Positions 28,227-40,500 of a stretch of DNA of 64,000 nt are shown one piece after another; the first letter of the stretch is position 1, and each line of letters opens with the position of its first letter. The position numbers and the translations under genes were made by a program. The notes below the pieces were generated by a model, which ran no database searches, had not been told where the DNA came from, and saw only the letters and a list, made by a program, of their open reading frames with translations. The DNA lies in NCBI GenBank assembly GCA_021733645.1, contig JAHREJ010000015.1, forward strand, positions 20,381-84,380. The letters run 5' to 3'. The stretch comes from Bacillus subtilis subsp. subtilis (GTDB taxonomy: Bacteria > Pseudomonadota > Gammaproteobacteria > Xanthomonadales > Xanthomonadaceae).

Positions 28227-29067
28227 ATCCGTGCCGGTATTGATGCACCACCACGTGTCGCCGTCGCCGGGCATGATTACGGTGTCACCGGAAAATTTCG
28301 AAAGCCAGATCGCCTGGCTGGCCAACAACGGCTGGACCTCGCTGACCCTGGCGCAGTACGCCGATTTCCTGGCGGGCAAGCCGGTGCCGCGCAAGTCGAT
28401 CGTGATCACCTTCGATGACGGCTATCTGGACAACTGGGTGTATGCGCACCCGATCCTGCTCAAGTACGGCATGCACGCGGTGGTGTTCGTGGTCACCGGC
28501 TGGATGGGCGAAGGCCCGGTACGGCCGCACGCCGGCCAGCCGGGCGCGGCGCTGCCGCCCACGCCGGACCATCGCGGTTGCGAGACGGCGATCCTGCGCG
28601 AAGACCGCACCGACGATGTGATGATGCGCTGGAGCGAAGCGCGCGCCATGATCGCCGCTGGCACCTTCGAGGTGCATTGCCACACGCATTCGCATACCCG
28701 CTGGTTGAAGCAGGACATCAGCCGCGAGCAGAAGCGCGAGGGCATCACCCGTGATCTTTCGATGGCGCGTCGGGTGCTGCAGCAGCAGCTGGGCGAAGTA
28801 TCAGACACCCTGTGCTGGCCCTATGGCGACTTCGACGAGGACTACCTGCCGATCGCGCGTGCGCAGGGTTTCCGCTATCTGCACACCACCCATCCGTTCG
28901 GGCGCAACGTGGTGGGTGGCAATCCCGAGCACATCTACCGTTTCGCGATCCGAAACCGTCCGGCCAGCTGGTTGCGCAAGCGCATCGCGTGGAGCTACAA
29001 CCCGCTGATCGCGCCGCTGTTCAACCGCTTCAAGGCCAAGCAGAAGAAGATGGTGCCGGGGCCGTAG
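28213..29067 (+). CDS. Polysaccharide deacetylase (NodB homology)
   Basis: 284 residues. NodB motifs are present: ITFDDGYLDN near residue 62 (catalytic and metal Asp pair), HCHTHSHTRW near 155 (metal His pair), and WPYGDFDEDYL near 200. Family members remove N-acetyl or formyl groups from envelope sugars, in a metal-dependent way. No signal peptide is seen, so the action is cytoplasmic or membrane-associated. The start overlaps the glycosyltransferase by 14 bp, so the two likely act on the same glycan. The C-terminus is strongly basic (RFKAKQKKM). Confidence 0.88.
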   Translation: MANARSVPVLMHHHVSPSPGMITVSPENFESQIAWLANNGWTSLTLAQYADFLAGKPVPRKSIVITFDDGYLDNWVYAHPILLKYGMHAVVFVVTGWMGEGPVRPHAGQPGAALPPTPDHRGCETAILREDRTDDVMMRWSEARAMIAAGTFEVHCHTHSHTRWLKQDISREQKREGITRDLSMARRVLQQQLGEVSDTLCWPYGDFDEDYLPIARAQGFRYLHTTHPFGRNVVGGNPEHIYRFAIRNRPASWLRKRIAWSYNPLIAPLFNRFKAKQKKMVPGP

Positions 29068-29158
29068 GTCACGCCGCGCCGCTCATTTGCCTTGCCTTTG
29101 TTTGCCTTGCCATGCCTACCGGCCAACGGTCGAGGGCGGAAGCCGGACGTTTCAGTGA

Positions 29159-29292
29159 GTCGCCGGTGGGTCGGGCACTGGGCTGCGATGCCCTTGCCGG
29201 CGAATGTCCCCCGGCGTCGGCCTGCGGCCGCCCCCTCCTCCTTTACTTCGCCCGCAAGGGCATCGCAGCCCAGCGCCCGACCCACCGGCGAC
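29159..29292. repeat. Large hairpin, 39-bp arms with one mismatch
   Basis: Left arm 29159-29197 and right arm 29254-29292 pair over 39 bp with one A/G difference; the loop is 56 bp. It begins GTCGCCGGTGGGTCGGGC. It lies between the deacetylase and convergent glmM. A TTGCC-rich run (about 29086-29112) and CAGCTGTCG on the right recall parts of the A/B repeat loci, but the GGGACACGCCG core is missing, so I treat it as a separate family. Confidence 0.8.
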
Positions 29293-29365
29293 CACCAGCT
29301 GTCGCGCCTGGAAAGATCCAGCGCGCGCTTCGTGTTTGCCACGCGCAGGGGGACAGGCGCCATAA

Positions 29366-29395
29366 AAAAGCGCCCCGGAAACCCGGGGCGCTTTT
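29366..29395. terminator. Bidirectional intrinsic terminator
   Basis: AAAAGCGCCCCGG (29366-29378), loop AAAC, CCGGGGCGCTTTT (29383-29395). T-tracts are present on both strands. It ends the deacetylase run on the plus strand and glmM on the minus strand. Confidence 0.92.
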
Positions 29396-29431
29396 GTTGT
29401 CGGCAAGCCCGACCCCGGCGCGAAGCAAGCG

Positions 29432-30798
29432 TCAGGCGACAGCGGCGGCCTTCACCGCGCTGGAGAGATTGTCCAGCGTGGCCTGCATCAGCTCGGCGGT
29501 ATCAGCCTCGACCGTGACCCGCACCACCGGCTCGGTGCCGGACGGACGCAGGAACGCACGGCCGCGCCCCTGCACCGCCTGCTGCGCGGCGGCCAGCGCC
29601 GCCTGCACGCCGTCGGCCTGCACGATCGCCTTGGCCGACACCTCACCCAGGCGCACGTTGACCGTCTTCTGCGGCACCCGGCTCAGACCCTGCAGGGACT
29701 CGCGCAGGCTGCGGCCTTCGCGGCGCAGGACTTCCAGCACCTGCAGCGCGCTGACGATGGCATCACCGGTGGTGGCACGGTCCAGGCAGAGCAGATGCCC
29801 GGAGGCTTCACCGCCGAGCACACCGCCGCCTTCGACCAGCGCCTGGTGCACGTAGCGATCGCCGACATTGCTGCGCACGAACGGCAGGCCAAGGCGCTCC
29901 ATCGCCTGTTCCAGCCCGAAGTTGGTCATCAGCGTACCCACCACCGGCCCGCGCAGGCGGCCATTGCCCTGCCACGAGGCGGCCAGCACGTACAGCAGGT
30001 CGTCGCCGTCAACCGGGTTGCCCTGATCGTCGGCCATCAGCACGCGGTCGCCATCACCGTCGAAGGCGATGCCGAGGTCGGCACCGACCTCGCGCACCTT
30101 GTTGGCGAGGTTGTCGATGTGCATCGAGCCAACGCCGTCATTGATGTTGACCCCATTGGGTTCGGCACCGATGGTGACCACTTCGGCCCCCAGCTCGCGG
30201 AACAGCAGCGGAGCGATGTGGTAGGTGGCACCGTGCGCGCAGTCGAGCACGACCTTCAACCCACGCAGGTCGAAACTGCGCGGCACGCTGGCCTTGCAGA
30301 ACTCGATGTACCGGCCCACCGCGTCGCGGGCGCGCATTGCCTTGCCCAGGCGATCGGATTCGGCGGTGGTGAACGGGCTGTCCAGCGCCGCTTCCAGGGC
30401 CAGTTCGGTGGCGTCATCAAGCTTCTCGCCATCGGCGGAGAAGAACTTGATGCCGTTGTCGTAGTGCGGGTTGTGCGAGGCGCTGATGACAATGCCGGCG
30501 TCCGCACCCAGGGTGCGGGTGAGGAAGGCCACCGCCGGCGTCGGCATCGGGCCCAGCAGCTGCACGTCAGCGCCGGCCGCGACCAGCCCGGCTTCCAGCG
30601 CGGCTTCGAACATGTAGCCGGAAATGCGCGTGTCCTTGCCGATCACCACCACTGGCCGGTGGCCCGGGCGATGGCCGTTGCGCTCGGTCAGCACCCGACC
30701 CAGCGCATTGCCCAGGCGCAGCACGAAATCAGCGGAAATCACCCCTTGGCCAACGCGGCCACGGATACCGTCGGTGCCGAAGTACCTGCGCGCCCCCA

Positions 30799-30799
<1 letters not shown>
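29432..30799 (-). CDS. glmM: Phosphoglucosamine mutase
   Basis: 455 residues. The opening [11 protein letters not shown], the phosphoserine site [12 protein letters not shown] (Ser108), the metal loop DGDGDR near 250, the sugar-binding GGEASGH near 330 and the phosphate site RPSGTEP near 420 are all present. It converts glucosamine 6-phosphate to glucosamine 1-phosphate for UDP-GlcNAc, and so for peptidoglycan and LPS. Its ATG overlaps the accD stop by one base (TGATG), implying coupling. A bidirectional terminator follows. Confidence 0.97.
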
Positions 30800-31683
<884 letters not shown>

Positions 31684-31762
31684 GCGGGATGCTACTTCCG
31701 TTCAGGGCGGCCCAAAGGCCGCAAAGGCGGACAGTCTAGCTCAGGCCCTCCCCGCTCGTGCA

Positions 31763-31782
31763 CCCCCGCCAGGTGGCGGGGG
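31763..31782 (-). repeat. Hairpin between trpA and accD
   Basis: CCCCCGCC AGGT GGCGGGGG, a perfect 8-bp GC stem with a 4-nt loop. No T-run follows on either strand, so it is probably a processing or attenuating hairpin rather than a full terminator. Confidence 0.5.
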
Positions 31783-31830
31783 CGGCCGGGAAAACCGTGC
31801 TGTGACGTATGTTTAGATGCCCTGGCCCGG

Positions 31831-32646
31831 TCAGGCGGGCGTGTCCAGGGCTTGCCGCAGGGGCTGCAGGAAATCCCGCGCGATCTGCGCGGCGGCCACG
31901 CTGTCGGCGGCCTGGCCCAATGCGGCCACCAGCGCACTGCCAACCACCACCCCATCGGCCTCGACCGCCATCGCCGCTGCACTGGCGGCGTCCTTGATGC
32001 CGAAGCCGGCCACCACCGGCACCGACGAGCGGCCACGCAGGTCGCGCAGGCGAGTGCTGGCGGCGCTGCTGTCCAGGCGCTCGGATGCCCCGGTGACACC
32101 GGCGAAACTCACGTAGTACAGGTAGCCGCGCGCCATCGCCGCCAGCGTATCCAGGCGCGCATCGGCAGTGGTCGGGGAGGCCAGCAGGATCAGGGCCAGG
32201 CCGGCGGCATTGAAAATTCCGCGTGTTTCAACCGCTTCCTCCGGCGGCAGGTCCACCAGCAGCACGCCGTCCACGCCAGCGGCGATGGCCGCATCGGCGA
32301 AACGGGCGGTGCCATGGATCTCCACCGGGTTGAGGTAGCCCATCAACACCACCGGGGTAGTGGCGTCGTCGCGGCGGAAGGCCGTCACGGTTTCCAGCAC
32401 GTACCGCAGCCCTGCCCCGCGCGCCAGCGCGCGTTCGGAGCTGCGCTGGATGGTCGGGCCGTCGGCCATCGGGTCGGAGAACGGCACACCGAGTTCGATC
32501 ACGTCGGCACCGGCCGCCGCCAATGCGTGCATCACCGGCACGGTGGCCTCCAGGCCCGGGTCGCCGGCGGTGATGAAGGGAATCAGCGCCTTGCGGCCGG
32601 AGGCGCGCAGGCGGGCAAAGCAGGCATCGATACGGTCCACGGACAT
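31831..32646 (-). CDS. trpA: Tryptophan synthase alpha chain
   Basis: 271 residues from the ATG at 32646 (MSVDRIDACFARL), preceded by AAGGA; a TTG further upstream is less likely. The catalytic glutamate lies in ADVIELGVPFSDPMADGP and the catalytic aspartate in YLNP-containing segments near residue 60. LLVDLPPEE and GFGIKDA are also present. It cleaves indole-3-glycerol phosphate to indole, which is channelled to TrpB. It directly follows a lipoprotein gene that lies between it and trpB. Confidence 0.96.
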   Translation of the reverse strand: MSVDRIDACFARLRASGRKALIPFITAGDPGLEATVPVMHALAAAGADVIELGVPFSDPMADGPTIQRSSERALARGAGLRYVLETVTAFRRDDATTPVVLMGYLNPVEIHGTARFADAAIAAGVDGVLLVDLPPEEAVETRGIFNAAGLALILLASPTTADARLDTLAAMARGYLYYVSFAGVTGASERLDSSAASTRLRDLRGRSSVPVVAGFGIKDAASAAAMAVEADGVVVGSALVAALGQAADSVAAAQIARDFLQPLRQALDTPA

Positions 32647-32647
32647 T

Positions 32648-33336
32648 TCAGGCACATCCTTCAATCAGTTCAACGGCGCCACTGGCGCCCCAGTACAACG
32701 TCGAAATCACCCCGTCGACGATCTCCAGGCGGATCGCCAGATCCGAGCCGGGGTCCTGCCAGGTCAGGTACTCGGACGTCTCGGGGTCGTAGGCGTGCGG
32801 GCGGACAGTGCTGCCCGCAGGCAGGCGCTTGAGCGCGTCCTGGCGCGACATGCCCAGGCGCAGCCCGAACGGCCCGGGTTGGGTAATGGTTTCGTCGGAG
32901 CCATCGAGCAGGGCCAGATCGAAACGCTGCACGTGGTCGTCTTGGACCATCATCGAGATGCCCTCGGGCAGGCTGCCGCGCTCGTAGTACTCGCAACTGC
33001 CGCCCTGCGCGCCTTCGCTCAGGCCCGCCGAATGCCATTGGGGATCGGCATCGGCGGCGGTGAATCGTTGCCCGATCACGATGTCGCCGGCATGGTCCAG
33101 CGCCACGGTCAGCACCGACGGGGCGGGTACCTCGCTGGCGGCCGCCACCGGGACAGGCGCGGGCGCATCCTCGATCGGGCGATTGGCGATGTCGTCATCA
33201 TTGCTGGCCGGCAGGCGTGCCGGGGCGATGGCCACCGGCGATGCCGGGGCGGCAGGCAGTGTCGGCGGATCCGGCGGCGTGCAGCCGCTCAGGCCCACCA
33301 CGATCAGCAGCGCACTTCCCTGGCGCAGCAGTGGGT

Positions 33337-33340
<4 letters not shown>
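32648..33340 (-). CDS. Putative lipoprotein encoded between trpB and trpA
   Basis: 230 residues. The signal peptide ends in the lipobox LSGC with Cys20, so the protein should be lipid-anchored. Residues 21-75 are Pro/Ala-rich and disordered-looking; a compact domain follows ([19 protein letters not shown] to [17 protein letters not shown]). The segment [19 protein letters not shown] resembles the start of small domains found in periplasmic proteins. No function is recognised. Its ATG overlaps the trpB stop by 4 bp, and it ends one base before trpA, so it is embedded in the trp operon. Confidence 0.8.
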
Positions 33341-34563
<1,223 letters not shown>

Positions 34564-34658
34564 GTCACGACAGCCGGTAGAGACAGGCTGACACTTTAAC
34601 GCACCGGTCATGACAGTAATATCGATAATATCTGCCATTACCCGTCAGGAAAACTCAC
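34564..34658. promoter_or_regulatory. Divergent trpB / LysR-regulator promoter region
   Basis: 95 bp between the two start codons. The centre is AT-rich, unlike the surroundings, with the palindrome TATCGATA (34620-34627) inside a longer imperfect dyad (TAATATCGATAATA). A GATAAT at 34624-34629 could be the -10 of the regulator gene. LysR proteins usually bind such T-N11-A-like dyads between divergent genes. Confidence 0.5.
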
Positions 34659-35552
34659 ATGACCGAGCCGTCGCTGCCGCCGCTCAACGCGCTGCGCAGT
34701 TTCGAGGCCGCCGCCCGCCTGGGCGGGGTTGGCCGCGCGGCTGACGCCCTGCACGTCACCCACGGCGCGATCAGCCGGCAACTGCGCCTGCTGGAGGACC
34801 ACCTGGGCGTGACCCTGTTCGAACGCGATGGACGCGGGTTGCGCCTGACCCGTGCCGGCCAGGACCTGCAGGCCGCCTGCGCCGGCGCCTTCACGCAGAT
34901 CCGCGATGCCGTGGCCATGCTCAAGCGCCAGCAGCGACCGGAGGCGTTGGTGCTGGGCTGCAGCGGCAGCATCCTGGCGCGCTGGATGATTCCGCGTCTC
35001 CAGGCCCTGCAGGCCGCGTTGCCGCAGGTGCCGCTGCACTGGTCGGCGCAGGACGGCAGCTTCACCCCCGAACAACAGGGCCTGGATGCGGTGCTGCTGC
35101 TGGCACAGCCTCCGTGGCCGCGGGGTTGGCAGGTGCGTGAACTGGCCCCGGAACGGGTGGGCGTGGTGGTCAGCCCACAGCACCCGGCGGCGGCACGGCT
35201 GCGCCGGCGGCCCCCGTCGGCGTTGCTGGGCGAACCGCTGCTGCACACCGCCTCGCGGCCGCAGGCGTGGCCGGCGTGGGCGCTGTCGCACGGGTTGGAC
35301 CCGGCACAACTGCAACTGGGCAGTGGCTTTGAGCACCTGTACTACCTGCTGGAGGCAGCCGTGGCCGGGCTCGGCGTGGCGATCGCGCCCGAACCGCTGG
35401 TGGCCGACGAGCTGGTCGCCGGCCGCCTGCTGGCGCCGTGGGGGTTCGGCGCCACCGGTGGATTCTGGGTACTGGCCACGCCCGAAGGTGCGGCCGATGC
35501 CCGGGTGGCGGCGCTGGCAGATTGGCTGGCCGGACAACTGGCACCGGGCTGA
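34659..35552 (+). CDS. LysR-type transcriptional regulator, TrpI-like by position
   Basis: 297 residues. The N-terminal helix-turn-helix is LPPLNALRSFEAAARLGGVGRAADALHVTHGAISRQLRLLE, and the C-terminal effector domain starts near 90 (LVLGCSGSILARWMIPRL). The PPLNALRSFEAAAR opening is typical of the GcvA/TrpI branch. Facing trpB, it is a candidate activator of trpBA responding to indole-3-glycerol phosphate, as TrpI does in Pseudomonas; this is inference from position and family. Confidence 0.8.
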   Translation: MTEPSLPPLNALRSFEAAARLGGVGRAADALHVTHGAISRQLRLLEDHLGVTLFERDGRGLRLTRAGQDLQAACAGAFTQIRDAVAMLKRQQRPEALVLGCSGSILARWMIPRLQALQAALPQVPLHWSAQDGSFTPEQQGLDAVLLLAQPPWPRGWQVRELAPERVGVVVSPQHPAAARLRRRPPSALLGEPLLHTASRPQAWPAWALSHGLDPAQLQLGSGFEHLYYLLEAAVAGLGVAIAPEPLVADELVAGRLLAPWGFGATGGFWVLATPEGAADARVAALADWLAGQLAPG

Positions 35553-35653
35553 TGCCGGCGGGCGCCCAATGCCAGGGGGGGCATGGGGCCGGGGCGGAGC
35601 GCATCCTCGCATGGCGCCGATCGGCGAGAAGAGCCTCCACGCGTGGCGTGGAT

Positions 35654-36757
35654 CTACGTGGTGGGCGCGGCCAGGCGCTGCTGCACGTCGTCGCGCAGGC
35701 GGGCCAGTTCCACTTCGGCCTGCTGGCGCTGCTGCATGCCCTCGCGGTGGATGGTGCGCACTTCTTCCACCGTGGCGATCAGCTGTTCGTGCACGTGGCG
35801 CAGCGTGGCCACGTCGATCACCGCGCGCTGGTTGGCCTTGGCGGTGTCCACGGTGGTCTGGCGCAGCAGGTCGGCGTTGCGGCGCATCAGGTCGTTGGTG
35901 GCATCGTCGATGGCATTGGACAGCGCCACGGCATTCTTCTGCTCGCTCAGCGAGAGCTGGATGGCGAACTGGCGCTTCCACGACGGGATGGTGATGTCGC
36001 GGACGGTGTTGAATTTCTCGATCAACAGAATCGCATTGGCCTGGATCAGGCGGATCATCGGCAGCGACTGGTCGGCGGCGTGCTGCATCACCACCAGGTC
36101 ACCCACGCGCTTGTCGAGCAGGCGGATGGCGTTGTCCACCTCGCCCTGGCGGATGCGCGCCTGTGGATCGTCCTGGCCCAGGCTGGCCTGCTGCTCACCG
36201 CGCAGTGCGGCGATGCGACGCTTGCCCGCAGCGATGTGCAGGCCAAGGGCATGGCGCTCTTCGCGGACGATGTCGTGCATGCGGTCGAACTCGCCCACGC
36301 GCTGACCCATCAAGGTCTGCTGGCTGCCCACGTCGCCCATCAGCTGCTCGATCTGGCGATTGGTGTCGCTGAACTTCTGCACCAGCTCGCCCTTGGACGC
36401 GCGCAGCTTGTCGATCAGTGCGCCGATCACCGGCACCCTGGAGCGTTCGGCCAGGCCATCGAGTTTGAGCGAGCGTGCAATGCGCACTACCTCACCCAGT
36501 TTGTCGCCGCTGGCATCCAGGTCGCGGTTGCGCACCTGGTCCAGCAACTGGCTGGAGAAGGCGGCCGTCTTGGCCGCGGCATCGCGACCGAACACCTGCA
36601 GGTTGCCCGGACGGATGTCGTCCAGGCCGCGCCCGATCTCGTCGATTCTGGGCAGGTCTTCACGGGCCAGGCCCAGCGCCTGCAGCGCACTGTCATCGAT
36701 GACATCCACGCTGCCCACCACCGGCAGGGGTGCGTTCGGCTGGGAGTCCTGGGTCAT
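35654..36757 (-). CDS. TelA/KlaA toxic anion resistance family protein
   Basis: 367 residues from the ATG at 36757 (MTQDSQPNAP). It is almost all helical: GRDAAAKTAAFSSQLLDQVRNRD, then VPVIGALIDKLRASKG, TLMGQRVGEFDRMHDIV, and the family's conserved IQANAILLIEKFNTVRDITIPSWKRQFAIQLSL. TelA proteins were first linked to tellurite resistance on plasmid RK2; their biochemical role is unclear. The gene is last in the five-gene minus-strand operon, 52 bp after the small unknown gene. A longer upstream frame overlaps that gene and is rejected. Confidence 0.88.
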   Translation of the reverse strand: MTQDSQPNAPLPVVGSVDVIDDSALQALGLAREDLPRIDEIGRGLDDIRPGNLQVFGRDAAAKTAAFSSQLLDQVRNRDLDASGDKLGEVVRIARSLKLDGLAERSRVPVIGALIDKLRASKGELVQKFSDTNRQIEQLMGDVGSQQTLMGQRVGEFDRMHDIVREERHALGLHIAAGKRRIAALRGEQQASLGQDDPQARIRQGEVDNAIRLLDKRVGDLVVMQHAADQSLPMIRLIQANAILLIEKFNTVRDITIPSWKRQFAIQLSLSEQKNAVALSNAIDDATNDLMRRNADLLRQTTVDTAKANQRAVIDVATLRHVHEQLIATVEEVRTIHREGMQQRQQAEVELARLRDDVQQRLAAPTT

Positions 36758-36809
36758 GGGTGAATCTCCATTCTGAAGGGCGGCCGGCGCACCGGCAGGG
36801 GCAGTGTCG

Positions 36810-37529
36810 TCAAGGGAGTCTAGCCTGCGCCGAGGCGACTTCGTCGCGGATCTGGCCCAGCACCTGCGCGGCCTGGTCGTTCTGCCGTGCATGCCCCTGG
36901 GTGCTGCGGGCGCGGACGGCCTGCTGCCACGCCGGCAGCAGCACCTCGGCAATGCGCTGGAAGTGGTCCAGCAGCGCGGCGTCCTGATCCTGCAGCACCT
37001 GCGCATGGCCGGCCTCCACGCGTTTGAGCGAGGCCAGCATCCGCAGGTGCGACACGCGCTGCTGCAAGCGCCCGCGCGCCTCCCCGGGCAAGCCGGCAAT
37101 GAGCGCGTCCCCCGCATCGGACCACTGTTCCAGCGCCTGCGCGCCGTGCAGATGGTGCGCGATTCCGAGCGTAGTCACCTTCAGCACCGCGCCAAGCAAG
37201 CGGGCGTGTGCCTGTGCATTGAGCAGCAGTACGCCGCATTGCGATTGCAGCGCATCGGCGTCGGCTTGGCGCTCCATGTCGCGCCCCAGCAGCCGTCCCC
37301 ACCAGCTGGTCTGTCGGCGCAACCGGGCCGGATTGCCGGCCTGCAGCGCCAGGGCAAGCCGGGACAGCGCATCGACCAGACCGCTGCGCGGATCGTCTTC
37401 GTACGCGCCGGCACCAGGCTCGCTCACCATCGCCTGCAGCAGCACCTCGCCGTAGCGCGACAGCACCGCCGCGTCGGCGGCGATGGTGACCGGCGGCGCC
37501 GGCAGCACAGGCAACGAGGGCACGCTCAT
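36810..37529 (-). CDS. Helical protein of unknown function, between AAA ATPase and TelA genes
   Basis: 239 residues, no signal peptide. It is predicted mostly alpha-helical with an Ala/Leu/Gln-rich composition (SRYGEVLLQAMV, DALSRLALALQAGN, LLNAQAHARLLGAVLKV, AVRARSTQGHARQNDQAAQVLGQIRDEV). Its start overlaps the stop of the giant ATPase gene by 4 bp, so it is translationally coupled. I recognise no family; co-occurrence suggests an accessory or adaptor part of the same system. Confidence 0.75.
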   Translation of the reverse strand: MSVPSLPVLPAPPVTIAADAAVLSRYGEVLLQAMVSEPGAGAYEDDPRSGLVDALSRLALALQAGNPARLRRQTSWWGRLLGRDMERQADADALQSQCGVLLLNAQAHARLLGAVLKVTTLGIAHHLHGAQALEQWSDAGDALIAGLPGEARGRLQQRVSHLRMLASLKRVEAGHAQVLQDQDAALLDHFQRIAEVLLPAWQQAVRARSTQGHARQNDQAAQVLGQIRDEVASAQARLP

Positions 37530-40500
37530 GCAGGCGTATCACCGTCGCCGCGCTCCCAGCGGGGCGGCAGGCTGGATTCACCGTAGAAGTGGCGCATCAG
37601 GGCCTCATCCAGGGCCCGTTCTTCCGGCGTGGAGGCGCGCCGGGCGCGCGCGCCGACGCGCGGGGCGGGGCCGCTCTCCATCTGCTGGCGCACCCAGCCG
37701 GCCAACAGCGCCAACGTTTCCCCGGTGCGCACCTGCTGCTGGTGGGAATCGCCGAGCAGTTGCATCAACGGCGCCAGCCCAGCCTGCAATCCGCTGGCCA
37801 GCGGCTCGGCAAGTGGCGGCGCCGCGACCGGTGCGGCGGCGACCGGCAGCGGCTCGGCGCGTGCAGCCGACAGCCGCTCCAGCGCCGCCAGCAGGGCCGG
37901 CCACGGCGCCGGCTCAACCCCGGGCACCGGCGGCGGTGCGGGCAGCTGCAGCGCGGTGGCGATATCGGCCAACTGCGCCACCACCCGGCCGCCAACGTCG
38001 GCATCGTCGGCGCCCATCGCCTTGTTGCGCAGGAAATCGCGTTTGATCTGCTGCCAGCGCGCGAGCGCCTCGCCCTGCAACAGGCCACGCAGTTCGGCCA
38101 GCTTGAGCAGGTTTTCCTCGGCGCCGGTGGTGAGCAGCTGCGCCTCGCCCAGGTAGTGGTCCGACACCAGCTGCTGCAGCTCGGCGTCGTTCATCACCGG
38201 CGAAATCTTCTCCGACAGCTTGTTCATGTTGCGGTAGCTGCCCTGCAGGCGGAACGCCGGTTCGGTGCGGTAACGATCATCCTGCGCAGCGCTGGCGATG
38301 TACTGCTGGTTGACCCGGTAGACCACGTCGCGCACGCGCAGCATGCGCTGCAGGGTGGCGACGATTTCGTTGATCTCCGCGCCACTGTAGGCATGGCTGA
38401 GTGCGTTGGTGGAGACCTCCTTGCCCATCGCGCGCTCGACCAGCAGGTACAGGTCGGCCATGTCGCGGGTGGCCAGCGGGGCCAGCACCGGGTTGGAGGT
38501 CAGGCTGTTCTCGATGTAGCTCAGGGTGAAGGCATCCTCCATGCCACCGAGCACGTCGCCGAGGTTGTAGATGTCGGCGCGGTTGGCCAGCATGTCCGGA
38601 ATCTTGAACACCTCGCCGGACTCGGTATACGGATTGCCGGCCATCACCACGCAGAACTTCTTGCCGCGCATGTCGTAGGTGCGGGTGCGCCCACGCCACA
38701 CGCCTTCGATGCGGCGCGTGCCGTCGCACAGCGAGATGAACTTCTGCAGGAACTCCGGATGGGTGTGCTGGATGTCATCCACGTAGAGCATGGTGTTGTT
38801 GCCCATCTCCAGCGCCAGGTTGAGCTTTTCGAGTTCCTGCCGCGAGGTGGCGTCGGGCGCCTGGGCCGGGTCCAGCGAACGCACTTCGTGGCCGAGCGCC
38901 GGGCCGTTGATCTTCATGAAGACCAGGCCAAGGCGGTGCGCCACGTACTCCATCAGCGTGGTCTTGCCGTAGCCGGGCGGCGAAATCATCATCAGCAGGC
39001 CCATCAGATCGCTGCGCTTGTTCTCGCCCACCGTGCCCATCTGCTTGGCCAGGTTGTCGCCGATCACACCCAGGTAGACGTCATTGATCAACTTGTTGCG
39101 CACGAACGAGGACAGCGGCCGCGCCTTGAATTCAGACAAGCGCAGGGTGTCGCGCTCGCGGGTGACAATGCGCTGGCGTACCGCCTGGTAGGCGTGGAAG
39201 GCGGGCACGAACACGCCGCTGTGATGTTGCAGGCGTGCCAGGAAGTCATCCAGTGACAAGGCCAGGTGGCCCTGCTGCAGGCGCGGGTGTTCGCCAAGCA
39301 GGCCTTCGACGGTCACCCGCAGCACGGTGTCGCTGGCACGGGTGCGCAGGGCGCGCTGCACCAGCATCAATGCCGCCGCTTCGTCGGCATAGCCGGCATG
39401 GTCGGTGAAGGCCGGCGTGCGGCACAGCGCGCGCAGCCATTGCCCGGCCAACGCCCAGCGCGCGGCCAGCCCGTCCTGCTCGCGCTGCAGGGCGCGCTCG
39501 ACGGCCTCGCGTTGGCCGGCGGCCTGCAGCTGTTGCCCCAATGCGTCCAGCAACGCTACGGCGTAGCGGCTGCTGGTGAACACCGGTTCGCCGGCCGACA
39601 GTTCATCGGCCAGATACGCCGCCGCGGCAAGGTGGTCGGCGGGAACGAACGGCAGCGCATGTTCGTCGTTGAAGGCGGCCACTGCCAACGCCATCTCCGC
39701 GCGAAGCGCCTGCTGGCCTTCGTCTGAACCAAACAGGCGCGCGATGGCATCGGCGCCGGCCTGGCGCGCCGGCCATTGCGCCACGTCCTCGCGGCGCTGG
39801 CAGGCCGCCCAGAACAGCAGCGCCAATGCGCGCACGCGTGGAGCATGCAGCAGCGTGCCGGCAGCCTGCTGCAACGGCAGCAGCGCGCGCAGGATCAAGC
39901 TGGCGTCGTGGTCATGGATACCGCGCTCGTAGCCTTCGCGGTAGCGCGGCGCGGCAAAATCGCGCACGGCACGCTCCAGCGCGTCCGGCGCGGCGGCATC
40001 GTGCTGCAGGGTGGCCAGGTCCAGTCCATCGCGGCCTTCCATCGCCGCGCGCAGCACGCTGCCAGCCAGGTACTCGCCACGGTAGAGCGCGTCCGATTCC
40101 GAATCCAGGCTGAGCTGCCAGTACGGCTTGAGCGCGGCCAGTTCGGGATCGTGCAGGGTCTCCAGGAAATCGGTGCCGGTGAGGTGGATGGCCAGTTCCT
40201 CGCCGCGCGGCAGGATGGTCAGGTCCAGCGCCTGGGTGTTGACGCTGAAGCGATGCCGCGGGCCCAGCCGTACGATATTGCCGCCCGCCTCGAACAGGTC
40301 GCTGCGGTCGCGCAGTGCGCGCACGGCCTGGTCACGCACGCCCTTCAGGCGCGACTCGATGTCGTCGGCCTTGACGCTGTCGCGCAGGCCGCGCAGGCGC
40401 TCGGCCAGTTCGCGCAGCTTGAGGATCAGCGGGTCGCCGGCGAAGAATGCATTGAGCTCATCGGCGTTGGCGAAGCGCTCGGTGCGCTTGGCCAGGCCAT

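Noticed and set aside
31763..31782. Terminator between trpA and accD
   Set aside because: The stem is strong, but no T-run follows on either strand.
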